64,000 bases of DNA from Streptomonospora alba. GTDB lineage: Bacteria > Actinomycetota > Actinomycetes > Streptosporangiales > Streptosporangiaceae. Shown here in pieces: positions 23,755-34,661 of this stretch. The notes beneath the pieces are model-generated. The model did not search any database. It saw only the letters and a list, made by a program, of their open reading frames with translations, and was not told the DNA's origin. Position numbers and translations under genes: made by a program. The DNA lies in the NCBI RefSeq assembly GCF_000826685.1, contig NZ_JROO01000044.1:46399-110398 (forward strand), read 5' to 3'. The first letter of the stretch is position 1; the number at the start of each line of letters is the position of its first letter.

Positions 23755-24912
23755 GTGAGCGAGCATCATCGGCCCGTCCCCTGCGTGGGGATGGTCGGCG
23801 GCGGGCAGCTGGCCCGCATGACCCACCAGGCGGGGATCGCCCTGGGCGTGGACTTCCGCGTCCTGGCGGGCTCGCCCTCCGACAGCGCGGCGCGCGTCTG
23901 CGGCGACGTCCACCTCGGTGACGACCGGGGCCTGGCCGATCTTCTCGCCTTCGCCAAGTCCTGCGATGTGATCACCTTCGACCATGAGCACGTCCCCGAA
24001 CACGTCCTGCGCGAGGTCGAGGATTCGGGCGCCAGAGTGCGCCCGGGCCGCGCCGCCCTCCAGCACGCCCAGGACAAGCTGCGCATGCGCACCCGCGCCC
24101 AGGAGCTGGGGGTGCCGTGTCCGCGCTGGCGTGCGGTGACCGCCGTCGACCAGATCGAGGCGTTCGCCGAGGAGACCGGCTGGCCGGTGGTCCTCAAGGC
24201 CGCCCGCGGCGGCTACGACGGCAAGGGCGTGTGGGTCGTCGCCGACAGGGCGCAGGCCCACGAGGTGCTGGAGCGCGCAGCGGAGAACGGCGTGCGGCTG
24301 CTCGCCGAGGAGCAGGTCTCCTTCCGCCGCGAGCTGGCGGTGCAGGTCGCCCGCTCTCCCTACGGGCAGCTGGCCGTCTATCCGGTGGTCGAGACCGTCC
24401 AGCGCGGCGGCATCTGCCACGAGGTGATCGCCCCCGCCCCCGGTCTGGACGAGGACAAGGCCACCGCCGCCCAGCAGCTGGCCATCGACCTCGCCCACGC
24501 ACTGGACGTGGTCGGCGTGCTCGCCGTGGAGCTGTTCGAGACCGAGCGCGGCGTCGTCGTCAACGAACTCGCGATGCGCCCGCACAACTCCGGGCACTGG
24601 ACCATGGACGGCGCGCGCACCTCCCAGTTCGAGCAGCACCTGCGCGCGGTGCTGGACCTGCCGCTGGGCTCGCCGCGCGGCACCGCCCCCTACACGGTGA
24701 TGGCCAACGTGCTCGGCGGCGACGACCCCGCCGTCTACGAGCGCTACATCCACGTCATGGCCAAGGACCCCGAGGTCAAGGTCCACTTCTACGGCAAGGA
24801 CGTGCGTCCCGGCCGCAAGATCGGCCACGTCAACGTCGCGGGAGACGACCCGGCGGACCTGCTCGCCCGGGCCCGGGACGCGGCCTCCTACCTGCGCGGC
24901 GACCAGGGCTGA
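23755..24912 (+). CDS. purK: N5-carboxyaminoimidazole ribonucleotide synthase
   Basis: 385 residues from GTG 23755, with GAGG four nt upstream. GMVGGGQLARMTHQAG, FDHEHVPEHVL, KAARGGYDGKGVWVV, EEQVSFRRELAVQVAR, HEVIAPAP, ELAMRPHNSGHWT and the C-terminal VHFYGKDVRPGRKIGHVN are the PurK/ATP-grasp hallmarks. It uses ATP and bicarbonate to carboxylate AIR to N5-CAIR, the substrate of PurE. It is divergent from the GtrA gene. Assignment is certain. Confidence 0.97.
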   Translation: MSEHHRPVPCVGMVGGGQLARMTHQAGIALGVDFRVLAGSPSDSAARVCGDVHLGDDRGLADLLAFAKSCDVITFDHEHVPEHVLREVEDSGARVRPGRAALQHAQDKLRMRTRAQELGVPCPRWRAVTAVDQIEAFAEETGWPVVLKAARGGYDGKGVWVVADRAQAHEVLERAAENGVRLLAEEQVSFRRELAVQVARSPYGQLAVYPVVETVQRGGICHEVIAPAPGLDEDKATAAQQLAIDLAHALDVVGVLAVELFETERGVVVNELAMRPHNSGHWTMDGARTSQFEQHLRAVLDLPLGSPRGTAPYTVMANVLGGDDPAVYERYIHVMAKDPEVKVHFYGKDVRPGRKIGHVNVAGDDPADLLARARDAASYLRGDQG

Positions 24913-24967
24913 GGCACCGGCGCGCCGCCCTCCGCCGCCCGGTCGGGGCGCGGGGGCGCCGCGCGCC

Positions 24968-25834
24968 CTACGCCGAGGGCTCGGGTACCGGATGCTCGGC
25001 GGCCCGGCTGACCTCCTCCCACCGCGCCCAGGTGTCCATGCGCTGCCGGGAGACGTCGAAGGCGAGGTCGTAGACCATGCCGCCGAGCAGCAGCCGCAGC
25101 GGCGGGGCGTCGCTGTCGACCAGCGTGAGCAGGGCCTCTGCGGCGAGCCGGGGCTCGCTGTCGACCGGCTCGGATTCGGCCTGCGACCACTGCCGCTCCA
25201 GTTCCGCCCGCAGGGGAGCGTAGGCTTCCAGCGGTTCGGCGGTGCGCATGCGGGTGTACAGCTCCGTCCAGTAGCCGCCGGGCTGGAGGACGGTGACCCG
25301 CACGCCGAAGGGTGCGGCCTCCATGGCCAGCGCCTCGCTCATGCCCTCCAGGGCGAACTTGCTCGCGCTGTACATCCCCGACGAGGTGTAGCCGGCGACG
25401 GCGCCGATGCTGGAGACCTGCACGATGTGGCCGGATCCCTGCGTCCGCAGCTGCCGCACGGCGGCCTGGCTCACCCATAGTGCGCCGAAGAAGTTCGCCT
25501 CCATCTGATGGCGGGCCTCGGCCTCGGAGAACTCCTCGACCATGCCCATCGACAGTGTTCCGGCGTTGTTGACCACGATGTCCAGGCGGCCGAAGCGCTC
25601 CACGGCCGCCTCGACGACCGCGAACACCGCCGACCTGTCGGTCACGTCCAGCGTCCGGGCCAGCACCCGGCCCTCATAGCGCGCGGCGAGCCGATCCAGG
25701 GCCGCGGTGTCGCGGGCGGCGGCGACGACGCGGTCGCCGGCCTCCAGCGCCGCCTCGGCGAAGGCGCGGCCCAGGCCCCTGCTCGCCCCGGTGATGAACC
25801 AGACGCGTCCGGCGCCGTTCTCGGAAAGGGTCAT
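24968..25834 (-). CDS. Short-chain dehydrogenase/reductase
   Basis: 288 residues from ATG 25834 with AAGGAGG upstream; a longer frame to 25885 lacks support. TGASRGLG (about residues 15-22) binds NADP, DIVVNNAG is the structural block, and VSSIGAVAGYTSSGMYSASK gives the Ser-Tyr-Lys catalytic set. QPGGYWTELYT is the usual post-catalytic PG motif. It is a classical SDR acting on an unknown carbonyl or alcohol. It is transcribed divergently from a TetR regulator, with palindromic sites in between, so it is the probable target of that repressor. Substrate is unknown. Confidence 0.92.
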   Translation of the reverse strand: MTLSENGAGRVWFITGASRGLGRAFAEAALEAGDRVVAAARDTAALDRLAARYEGRVLARTLDVTDRSAVFAVVEAAVERFGRLDIVVNNAGTLSMGMVEEFSEAEARHQMEANFFGALWVSQAAVRQLRTQGSGHIVQVSSIGAVAGYTSSGMYSASKFALEGMSEALAMEAAPFGVRVTVLQPGGYWTELYTRMRTAEPLEAYAPLRAELERQWSQAESEPVDSEPRLAAEALLTLVDSDAPPLRLLLGGMVYDLAFDVSRQRMDTWARWEEVSRAAEHPVPEPSA

Positions 25835-25856
25835 GCCGTCATCCTCCTTCGGAGCG

Positions 25857-25869
25857 AGACGGACCGTTC
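25857..25869. promoter_or_regulatory. Imperfect copy of the TetR operator
   Basis: AGACGGACCGTTC shares its first eleven bases with the perfect palindrome 56 bp away and lies just ahead of the SDR start. It would place the repressor close to the SDR ribosome-binding site. Confidence 0.4.
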
Positions 25870-25912
25870 CGCCTCGCTGATTCAACCATGGGCGACATGC
25901 GGACCGATGTCA

Positions 25913-25925
25913 AGACGGACCGTCT
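25913..25925. promoter_or_regulatory. Palindromic operator AGACGGACCGTCT
   Basis: A perfect 6-1-6 palindrome in the divergent region, sitting where the -35 of the tetR promoter would be. Together with the imperfect copy it is the most likely binding site of the adjacent TetR protein, acting on both genes. Confidence 0.5.
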
Positions 25926-25940
25926 CGTCTTATCTGCTGG

Positions 25941-25946
25941 TAGTAT
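25941..25946 (+). promoter_or_regulatory. -10-like TAGTAT, leaderless start for tetR gene
   Basis: TAGTAT ends 6 nt before GTG 25953. No Shine-Dalgarno sequence is present, so the message probably starts at the GTG. The operator palindrome overlaps the expected -35 region. Confidence 0.55.
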
Positions 25947-25952
25947 CGCGCC

Positions 25953-26573
25953 GTGAGCACCGGAAGCGGAACCTCCCCCAACGCCGCGCGGCGCAGTGAC
26001 GCATCGCGCCGGGCGATCCTGAGAGCCGCCTTCGACCTGGTCGGCGAGGTCGGCTACGCGAAACTGAGCATCGAGGGCATCGCGGCCCGCGCCGGAGTGG
26101 GCAAGCAGACCATCTACCGCTGGTGGCCGTCGAAGGGCGCCGTGCTCTTCGACGCGTTTCTGATGCTCTCCGAGGACTCCGGCGGCTCCCCGGCACTACC
26201 CGATACGGGGGATCTGCGGGCCGATCTCGTCGCGGTGCTGCGGGCGACCGTCGAGGAGCTGAACGATCCCCGTTACGACGAGCCGATGCGGGCTCTGAAC
26301 ACCGAGATCGCTCACGACCCCGAACTGGCCCGGACCTACCTCCAGCGGCTGGAGCGGCCGATGCGCGAGCTCAAGAAGGACCGGCTGCGCAGTGCGCAGC
26401 GGGCCGGCGAACTCCCTTCTGACCTCGACCTGGACGTGGCCGTCGACCTGATCTGGGGCCCGCTGCTCAACCGCTGGATGCTGCGCGGCGGCGAACTGAC
26501 CGGCGACTACGCCGAGCGGGTGGTGGTCGCCGCCCTCGACGGCCTGCGCCCACGCGGCGGCGCCGTCGGCTGA
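25953..26573 (+). CDS. TetR/AcrR-family transcriptional regulator
   Basis: 206 residues. The N-terminal HTH is typical: SRRAILRAAFDLVGEVGYAK, LSIEGIAARAGVGKQTIYRWW, PSKGAVLFDAFL. The C-terminal part (from ~residue 70) is a helical ligand domain of the TetR_C type, with LRATVEELNDPRYDEPMRAL and ELARTYLQRLERPMREL. It is divergent from an SDR gene, with operator-like palindromes between, so it likely represses both and responds to a substrate of the SDR. Translation appears to start at a leaderless GTG. Ligand unknown. Confidence 0.93.
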   Translation: MSTGSGTSPNAARRSDASRRAILRAAFDLVGEVGYAKLSIEGIAARAGVGKQTIYRWWPSKGAVLFDAFLMLSEDSGGSPALPDTGDLRADLVAVLRATVEELNDPRYDEPMRALNTEIAHDPELARTYLQRLERPMRELKKDRLRSAQRAGELPSDLDLDVAVDLIWGPLLNRWMLRGGELTGDYAERVVVAALDGLRPRGGAVG

Positions 26574-26628
26574 GGCCCGGACACGGCGCGCAGTGTCGCC
26601 GCGCGAAGGCGGGAGTCGGCCGGGGGTG

Positions 26629-27636
26629 TCAGGCCGCCGGGCCGGCGGGTTCGAAGCTGCGGCGCAGAGCGTAGGGCTGGAGCTGCCCCAGTCCGTGGGC
26701 GTGGCGCGCCCGCGCGGCGACCACCTGCAGCGAGGGGTCGTCGCTCAGCAGGTCGGCCGTCGCCTCGTCGATCAGGATGGTGCCCGGACGGGCGAAGGAG
26801 GTCAGCCGGGAGGACCGGTTGACGGTCGTGCCGAAGACGTCGCCCAGCAGCGCCAGCACCGGTCCGTGGGCCAGCCCCACCCGGACGTCGGGCACCTCGA
26901 CGTGGGTCTTGACGCCGTCGGCGAGCTGCAGCGCGATCTCGGCCGCCTGCTTCGCGGTGTTGGCGACGTAGAGGATCTCGTCGCCGAGCGTCTTGACCAC
27001 GCGCCCGCCGCCCGAGGCCACGATGTCGGTGGCGGTGGACTCGAAGCCCTCGACCACCTCGGCCAGCTCGACCTCGTCCAGTTCGCGGCTGAGCGTCGTG
27101 AACGACACCAGGTCGGCGAAGCCCACCGCCAGCGGGAAGTAGGTGGGCGCGGCGTCGTCGCTGCTGCGGACGAAGGCGATACGCCGGGCCACGGAAGCGG
27201 CGAGCTGACGGCGCCAGATGTGCAGCAGCAGGGTCTCGATACCGGGCATCAGGCCTTGGGCCAGGCCCACCAGCGGCCCGTGCGGCTCCGCGTCGGTGCT
27301 CTTGTCGGGCGAGTGGGAGAGCGTGGAGAGGATGCTGGTCTGCCATTCCGCCAGCCGGGCCATGGTCTGGCCCATGGCGCGGGCGAGCCGGATGGCGGCG
27401 TCCTCGTCCAGGACGCCGTCCTTCATCAGCTCGGAGGTGATGCGCAGCGCCTCGACGTCGCCGTCGCTGAAGGCGATCTCGTCCTCGCCGCGGGTCGCGA
27501 AGCCCAGAGCCCGCCACACCCGCTTGGAGAAGTCGCCGGGGGCGCCGGAGAGCCGGATCGCCTCTTCCCGTGTGTAGCGGGCCTCCCCGCCGAGCAGGAC
27601 GGATTCGATCTCCGTGGGGTCGGGACGCGACGGCAT
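26629..27636 (-). CDS. Class III adenylate/guanylate cyclase with regulatory N-terminal domain
   Basis: 335 residues. Residues 1-110 resemble the autoinhibitory, pH-sensing domain of the mycobacterial Rv1264 cyclase (from memory): ARYTREEAIRLSGAPGDFSK, EIAFSDGDVEALRIT, LARAMGQTMARLAEW. The catalytic domain (about 165-325) holds all canonical residues: metal Asp175 in GFADLVSF and Asp219 in TLGDEILY, purine-binding Lys215 and Asp266 (GDVFG), and Asn273/Arg277 in VNRSSRL. It should be an active homodimeric cytosolic cyclase, with Lys/Asp specificity pointing to ATP and cAMP. It converges with tetR. A TTGACG-containing promoter candidate lies ~100 nt upstream. Confidence 0.93.
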   Translation of the reverse strand: MPSRPDPTEIESVLLGGEARYTREEAIRLSGAPGDFSKRVWRALGFATRGEDEIAFSDGDVEALRITSELMKDGVLDEDAAIRLARAMGQTMARLAEWQTSILSTLSHSPDKSTDAEPHGPLVGLAQGLMPGIETLLLHIWRRQLAASVARRIAFVRSSDDAAPTYFPLAVGFADLVSFTTLSRELDEVELAEVVEGFESTATDIVASGGGRVVKTLGDEILYVANTAKQAAEIALQLADGVKTHVEVPDVRVGLAHGPVLALLGDVFGTTVNRSSRLTSFARPGTILIDEATADLLSDDPSLQVVAARARHAHGLGQLQPYALRRSFEPAGPAA

Positions 27637-27735
27637 CAGAAACTCTCGTGTTCGAGGCCAGTAATGGCGGTGCGGGGAGGAGGCGTCGGGCGGAGGGGCG
27701 TTTCACGGCACCGTCGCCCGCGTGTCATTGTCGGT

Positions 27736-27762
27736 TTAGTACGTGCGGGCGGTGCGCGTCAA
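27736..27762 (-). promoter_or_regulatory. Candidate promoter for the cyclase gene
   Basis: On the minus strand TTGACG (27762-27757) and TACTAA (27741-27736) are 15 nt apart. The -35 is good but the spacer is short, so this is tentative. Confidence 0.35.
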
Positions 27763-27788
27763 GAAAACTCCGGCCCCACTGTCCCTGC

Positions 27789-28352
27789 TCACGGGCTTCT
27801 CCCCGGGTCGGGCGGTGAGCCGCCGTCCTGCTGTTCGGCCTGGCCCGGCCCGGCCTCGCGCCGCTCCGCGTCCTCGACCGCACGGTAGATCTCGCCCTGC
27901 AGCCACCGCACACGCGGGATGTCGTGCAGTTCCATGCCCTCCTGCTCTGCGGCGGAGCGCACGGTCAGGGTGCCGCGGCCCAGCATCCGGTCGCCCAGGG
28001 ACATGCTGTAGGAGACGTCGTTGACGCGGCTGAGCGGGATGTCCCGGCCGTGCTGGGTCAGCAGGCCGTGCCTGTTCATCAGCCGCCGGTCGCTGAGGAT
28101 GTAGAGGTTCGTCCACCACCCCAGAAGCGGCACCAGCCACAGCACGACTGCGGCGACGACGGCCAGCGCGATCACGAGGTAGCGGGTCCAGCGCGCCCAC
28201 TCCTCACCGGGAGGAAGCAGCCAGACGACGACCGCGGCGACGGCCGCGATCACGATGAGCGCCAGGAATTCGTCGATCACCGTGGTCCAGTGCCGACGGG
28301 TGCTGTGAATCAGCGCCTCGTCGCCGGCCAGGTGGCGCCGCCCTGTTGCCAT
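27789..28352 (-). CDS. PH-domain-containing membrane protein (DUF304/YdbT-like)
   Basis: 187 residues from ATG 28352 with CGGAG close upstream. HLAGDEALIHSTRRHWTTV leads into two hydrophobic helices (FLALIVIAAVAAVVVWLL and YLVIALAVVAAVVLWLVPL), then WWTNLYILSDRRLMNRHGLL and IPLSRVNDVSYSMSLGDRML, GRGTLTVRSA: the bacterial PH-2 fold seen in DUF304 proteins. A Pro/Gln/Gly-rich tail ends it. Such proteins are membrane-bound scaffolds of unknown role. It lies downstream of birA on the same strand (108 bp gap). No specific function can be assigned. Confidence 0.85.
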   Translation of the reverse strand: MATGRRHLAGDEALIHSTRRHWTTVIDEFLALIVIAAVAAVVVWLLPPGEEWARWTRYLVIALAVVAAVVLWLVPLLGWWTNLYILSDRRLMNRHGLLTQHGRDIPLSRVNDVSYSMSLGDRMLGRGTLTVRSAAEQEGMELHDIPRVRWLQGEIYRAVEDAERREAGPGQAEQQDGGSPPDPGRSP

Positions 28353-28460
28353 ACTCCGATCCTCGCACAGCCCGCCCGCCCAAGGCAGCTCGGCGCGGCG
28401 CCACACGGGGCCTCCCGGCGCCTCGGCCCCCGTGCACCCCGGCCTTTCGCACGGCGGTGC

Positions 28461-29360
28461 CTAGTCCTGATCGGGGCGCAGGTGGACGACGTCGCCGGCG
28501 CTGAGGAGGTGCTCCTCCCCCGCGTCGTCGCGCACGGCCAGGTGCCCCCCCTCGCCGACGTCGACCGCCCTGCCCCGCAGCTCGCGGCCGCCGGGCAGGT
28601 GGGCGAGCACGCGGCGGCCCAGCGTGGCGCAGCAGGCGCGGTACCGCTCGGCCAGGCCCGCCGCTTCGGCGTCGCCTCCGGCTGCCGACCAGGCGGTATA
28701 CAGCGCTGAGAACTCCCCCAGCAGTGCGGCGGCCAGCTCCTGGCGGTCGGCGTCGGGGGCGCCGCACAGCGCCAGGGAGCCGGCGGTCTCGACGGGCAGC
28801 TCCTCGCGACGCTGGGAGACGTTGAGGCCGATGCCGATGACGACGCCGATCCCGACGCCCCCGGACTCACCGCCCGCCGCGGCCGGGTCCCCGGGGAAGG
28901 CGGCCTCGGAGAGGATCCCGGCGAGCTTGAGCTCGCTCCCCTGCGCCAGGAGGTCGTTGGGCCACTTCAGCACCGCCAGCACGCCCGGCCCGCTCTGCAG
29001 CGCCCTGACCGCCGCCACGCCCATGATCAGCGGCAGCCACCCCAGCCGGGTCGGCGGGACGGCGGGGCGCACCAGAGCCGAAACGGTCAGCGCGGCGCGC
29101 GGGGGCGCAGCGAAGCCGCGGTCGAGCCGCCCCCGTCCTGCCGTCTGGTGGTCGGCGGCCAGCACCGCGCCCCCGGGTTCGCCGTGCCGGGCACGGTCGA
29201 GCAGCTCGCTGTTGGTGGAGGCGATCTCGGGCAGCACCTCGACCGAGCGCCACAGCCCGCCGGGGCGCACGAGTGCGCTTTGGAGTTCGGGGCCGCTCAG
29301 CGGCGGGCGGGGCCGATCGGCGCCAGGGTCGCCGGGGCCGACGGCGGAGGGTGTGCTCAT
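28461..29360 (-). CDS. birA: Biotin--[acetyl-CoA-carboxylase] ligase
   Basis: 299 residues from ATG 29360. EVLPEIASTNSELLDRA, DHQTAGRGRLDR, VLKWPNDLLAQGSELKLAG and IGIGLNVSQR are the BirA/LPLA catalytic blocks; the GRGR loop binds biotinyl-AMP. The C-terminal domain (GRAVDVGEGGHLAVRDD) is present. There is no N-terminal HTH, so it is a monofunctional ligase and not a repressor. It attaches biotin to carrier lysines, such as the MKM site of the biotin carboxylase gene 5 kb away. It is followed by ppc's terminator-like palindrome upstream. Assignment is secure. Confidence 0.95.
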   Translation of the reverse strand: MSTPSAVGPGDPGADRPRPPLSGPELQSALVRPGGLWRSVEVLPEIASTNSELLDRARHGEPGGAVLAADHQTAGRGRLDRGFAAPPRAALTVSALVRPAVPPTRLGWLPLIMGVAAVRALQSGPGVLAVLKWPNDLLAQGSELKLAGILSEAAFPGDPAAAGGESGGVGIGVVIGIGLNVSQRREELPVETAGSLALCGAPDADRQELAAALLGEFSALYTAWSAAGGDAEAAGLAERYRACCATLGRRVLAHLPGGRELRGRAVDVGEGGHLAVRDDAGEEHLLSAGDVVHLRPDQD

Positions 29361-29412
29361 GGGCCCATTCAACCGCGCTGATCCGGTCCTCCCGCACAAC
29401 GGCGCCTTCCCC

Positions 29413-29475
29413 CGTTGATCTTGTACCTACGGTCACATGTGATCGCTCACAATGACCGTAGGTACAAGATCGACG
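29413..29475. repeat. Long near-perfect inverted repeat between ppc and birA
   Basis: Arms of 23 bp at 29413-29435 and 29453-29475 match at 22 positions, and the exception is a G-U-type pair (T29416 with G29472). Each arm contains GATCTTGTACCTACGGTCA or its complement. The 17-nt loop itself holds TGTGA-TCGC-TCACA, extending the stem after a small bulge. It lies downstream of ppc and upstream of birA on the minus strand and lacks a U tract. It could be a terminator, a dispersed palindromic repeat or a miniature mobile element. Confidence 0.9.
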
Positions 29476-29528
29476 CTGATGCGGAAGGAGGGCCGGGCCC
29501 GCCGCGCAGGCGGGCCGGCGCCGTGCCG

Positions 29529-32171
<2,643 letters not shown>

Positions 32172-32581
32172 GTCCCCGACCTTACCCAGATTGGTCTGAA
32201 CCATTTTCCGCGGGACGGGCGGAGCGGAGCGCGCTCGGGCGCCGCCGCAGGGCGTCGCGGCGAAGCCGCGGCAGAGGCCGTCCAGGACGCTCGGCCGCCG
32301 CCCGCCGTGGCACCACCGGCGCTCTCAGGACAGACACCGTCTCATCGTGTCGGCCCGCCCCGCTGCCCCCTCTGCTGCGGGGCCTACCCGCAGCGGGGGC
32401 GGCGGACGCTCCGCGCCTCCGCCGATTCCTGCGGTTTTCGCCCGCATTTCCCCGGCCGGTGGGACGCCGCGGTGCTGTGTCCACGCGTTCCCCGGGCGCT
32501 CTGTGCGCCATGCCACTCCTCCCCGAACAGACGCGGGGGACGTATCGGCACGGGGAGCGCACGAAGCTATCGTGAGTGCCT
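32172..32581. promoter_or_regulatory. Divergent control region of ppc and pccB
   Basis: About 410 bp without a credible gene. TATCGT at 32568-32573 lies 8 nt before ATG 32582 and is a candidate -10 for pccB, giving a message that begins at or next to the start codon. A matching -35 was not found. The ppc side has AT-richer bases near 32190-32210. Confidence 0.35.
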
Positions 32582-34186
32582 ATGGCCACCGAAGCCCCAG
32601 AACCGCTGCCTGCGGACGAGATCGACATCCACACCACCGCGGGCAAGCTCGCCGACCTGCAGCGGCGCCGCTACGAGGCGGTGCACGCCGCCTCGGAGCG
32701 AGCCATCGAGAAGCAGCACGCCAAGGGGAAGCTGACCGCGCGCGAGCGGATCGACGCGCTGCTCGACCCCGGATCGTTCGTGGAGTTCGACGCCTTGGCG
32801 CGGCACCGCTCCACCAACTTCGGACTCGACGCCAACCGCCCCAACGGCGACGGAGTCGTCACCGGCCACGGCACGGTCGACGGCCGCCCCGTCGCGGTGT
32901 TCAGCCAGGACGTCAACGTCTTCGGCGGCTCCCTGGGCGAGGTCTACGGCGAGAAGATCGTCAAGGTCCTCGACCACGCGCTGAAGACCGGCTGCCCGGT
33001 CGTGGGCATCAACGAGGGCGGCGGCGCGCGCATCCAGGAGGGCGTGGTCGCGCTCGGCCTCTACGGCGAGATCTTCCAGCGCAACACCCGCGCCTCCGGC
33101 GTCATCCCGCAGATCTCGCTGATCATGGGCGCCGCCGCGGGCGGGCACGTCTACTCCCCCGCGCTCACCGACTTCGTCGTCATGGTCGACCAGACCTCGC
33201 AGATGTTCATCACCGGCCCAGACGTCATCAAGACGGTCACCGGCGAGGACGTCACCATGGAGGAACTGGGCGGCGCGCGCTCGCACAACACCAAGTCCGG
33301 CGCGGCCCACTACATGGCCTCCGACGAGCACGACGGCCTGAACTACGTCCGCGACCTGCTGGCGCACCTGCCCGCCAACAACCTGGAGGACCCGCCCCGG
33401 GCCGAGGCGCCGGACGAGCACGAGGTCACCGACGCCGACCGGGAGCTCGACACCTTCGTTCCGGACTCGGCCAACCAGCCCTACGACATGCACCGGGTGA
33501 TCGAGCACGTCCTGGACGACGGCGCCTTCCTGGAGGTGCAGGCCCATTTCGCGACCAACATGGTGGTCGGCTACGGGCGTGTCGAAGGCCGCCCGGTGGG
33601 CGTGGTCGCCAACCAGCCGATGAGCCTGGCCGGCTGCCTGGACATCGACGCCTCGGAGAAGGCCGCGCGGTTCGTGCGCACCTGCGACGCCTTCAACGTG
33701 CCGGTGCTGACCTTCGTGGACGTGCCCGGCTTCCTGCCCGGCACCGACCAGGAGTGGAACGGCATCATCCGCCGGGGCGCCAAGCTCATCTACGCCTACG
33801 CCGAGGCAACGGTCCCGCTGGTCACCGTCATCACCCGAAAGGCCTTCGGCGGCGCCTACGACGTCATGGGCTCCAAGCACCTGGGCGCCGACATCAATCT
33901 GGCCTGGCCCACCGCCCAGATCGCGGTGATGGGCGCCCAGGGCGCGGTCAACATCCTGCACCGGCGCACGCTGGCGGCCGCCGAGGACGTCGAGGCCGAG
34001 CGCGCGCGCCTGATCCAGGACTACGAGGACACCCTGCTCAACCCCTACTCCGCCGCCGAGCGGGGCTACGTCGACGGGGTCATCATGCCGTCGGAGACCC
34101 GCACACAGGTGGCCAAGGCGCTGGCGTCGCTGGAGAACAAGCGCGAACAGCTGCCCCCGAAGAAGCACGGGAACATCCCGCTGTGA
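32582..34186 (+). CDS. pccB: Acyl-CoA (propionyl-CoA) carboxylase beta subunit
   Basis: 534 residues from ATG 32582 (GTG 32576 is two codons upstream). The carboxyltransferase N and C domains are full length: [28 protein letters not shown], oxyanion loops [13 protein letters not shown] and [15 protein letters not shown]. The Asp in GGAYDVM corresponds to the residue that, in Streptomyces PccB, favours propionyl-CoA over acetyl-CoA. It moves CO2 from biotin to acyl-CoA giving methylmalonyl-CoA. The next genes encode the epsilon and the biotin carboxylase/BCCP subunits, so the complex is complete here. Substrate preference is from one residue and should be seen as likely. Confidence 0.95.
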   Translation: MATEAPEPLPADEIDIHTTAGKLADLQRRRYEAVHAASERAIEKQHAKGKLTARERIDALLDPGSFVEFDALARHRSTNFGLDANRPNGDGVVTGHGTVDGRPVAVFSQDVNVFGGSLGEVYGEKIVKVLDHALKTGCPVVGINEGGGARIQEGVVALGLYGEIFQRNTRASGVIPQISLIMGAAAGGHVYSPALTDFVVMVDQTSQMFITGPDVIKTVTGEDVTMEELGGARSHNTKSGAAHYMASDEHDGLNYVRDLLAHLPANNLEDPPRAEAPDEHEVTDADRELDTFVPDSANQPYDMHRVIEHVLDDGAFLEVQAHFATNMVVGYGRVEGRPVGVVANQPMSLAGCLDIDASEKAARFVRTCDAFNVPVLTFVDVPGFLPGTDQEWNGIIRRGAKLIYAYAEATVPLVTVITRKAFGGAYDVMGSKHLGADINLAWPTAQIAVMGAQGAVNILHRRTLAAAEDVEAERARLIQDYEDTLLNPYSAAERGYVDGVIMPSETRTQVAKALASLENKREQLPPKKHGNIPL

Positions 34187-34310
34187 GCCGCAGTGCGGCT
34201 ACCCGGCGCCCGCGGGGCGCCCCCGGTCCCGCGGAGGCGGGCCGAGGAGACCGTGACGCGGACCGTCTCCGCCGGCAGCGGTGGACGCAGATGAGGACGA
34301 GAGGGAAGCG

Positions 34311-34553
34311 ATGACGACCGACCCGTCCCGGCCGCCGCCCGCGCCGTTCCTGCGGGTGGTGCGCGGCGAACCCACACCCGAGGAGACCGCGGCGCTGGTC
34401 GCCGTGCTCACAGCGCGCGCCCGCGCCGCCCGGGCCGCGGGCGACGAGCAGGCCCCGGGGCCGCCGTCGGGCTGGCGCGACCGCTCGCGGCTGCTGGGTC
34501 TGCCGCCGGCACCGGGCCCCGGTGCCTGGCGGGCCGCCTACCGCCCGCGCTGA
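34311..34553 (+). CDS. Acyl-CoA carboxylase epsilon subunit
   Basis: 80 residues, ATG 34311 behind GAGGGAAG. FLRVVRGEPTPEETAALVAVLTA is the short conserved block of actinobacterial carboxylase epsilon subunits, and the ending SGWRDRSRLLGLPPAPGPGAWR is the matching C-terminal motif. The subunit stabilises the alpha-beta carboxylase complex in streptomycetes and mycobacteria. It sits between the beta and alpha genes, as expected. Small size and low complexity in the middle are typical. Confidence 0.9.
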   Translation: MTTDPSRPPPAPFLRVVRGEPTPEETAALVAVLTARARAARAAGDEQAPGPPSGWRDRSRLLGLPPAPGPGAWRAAYRPR

Positions 34554-34661
34554 GGCGGCGCCCGTCCACAGGCCGGGCCGCCGCGGCCCGCCGATGCCCG
34601 CACGTTCCTAGACTTGTCACAACCCGGCGCGGTCCCCGCCGGACCAGGAGGATGTTCCACC

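Noticed and set aside
29436..29452. TGTGA/TCACA in the hairpin loop as a CRP site
   Set aside because: The half-sites are 4 nt apart, not the 6 of the CRP consensus, and they fit better as part of the stem.
29413..29475. Insertion-sequence end
   Set aside because: No transposase or target-site duplication is visible near it.
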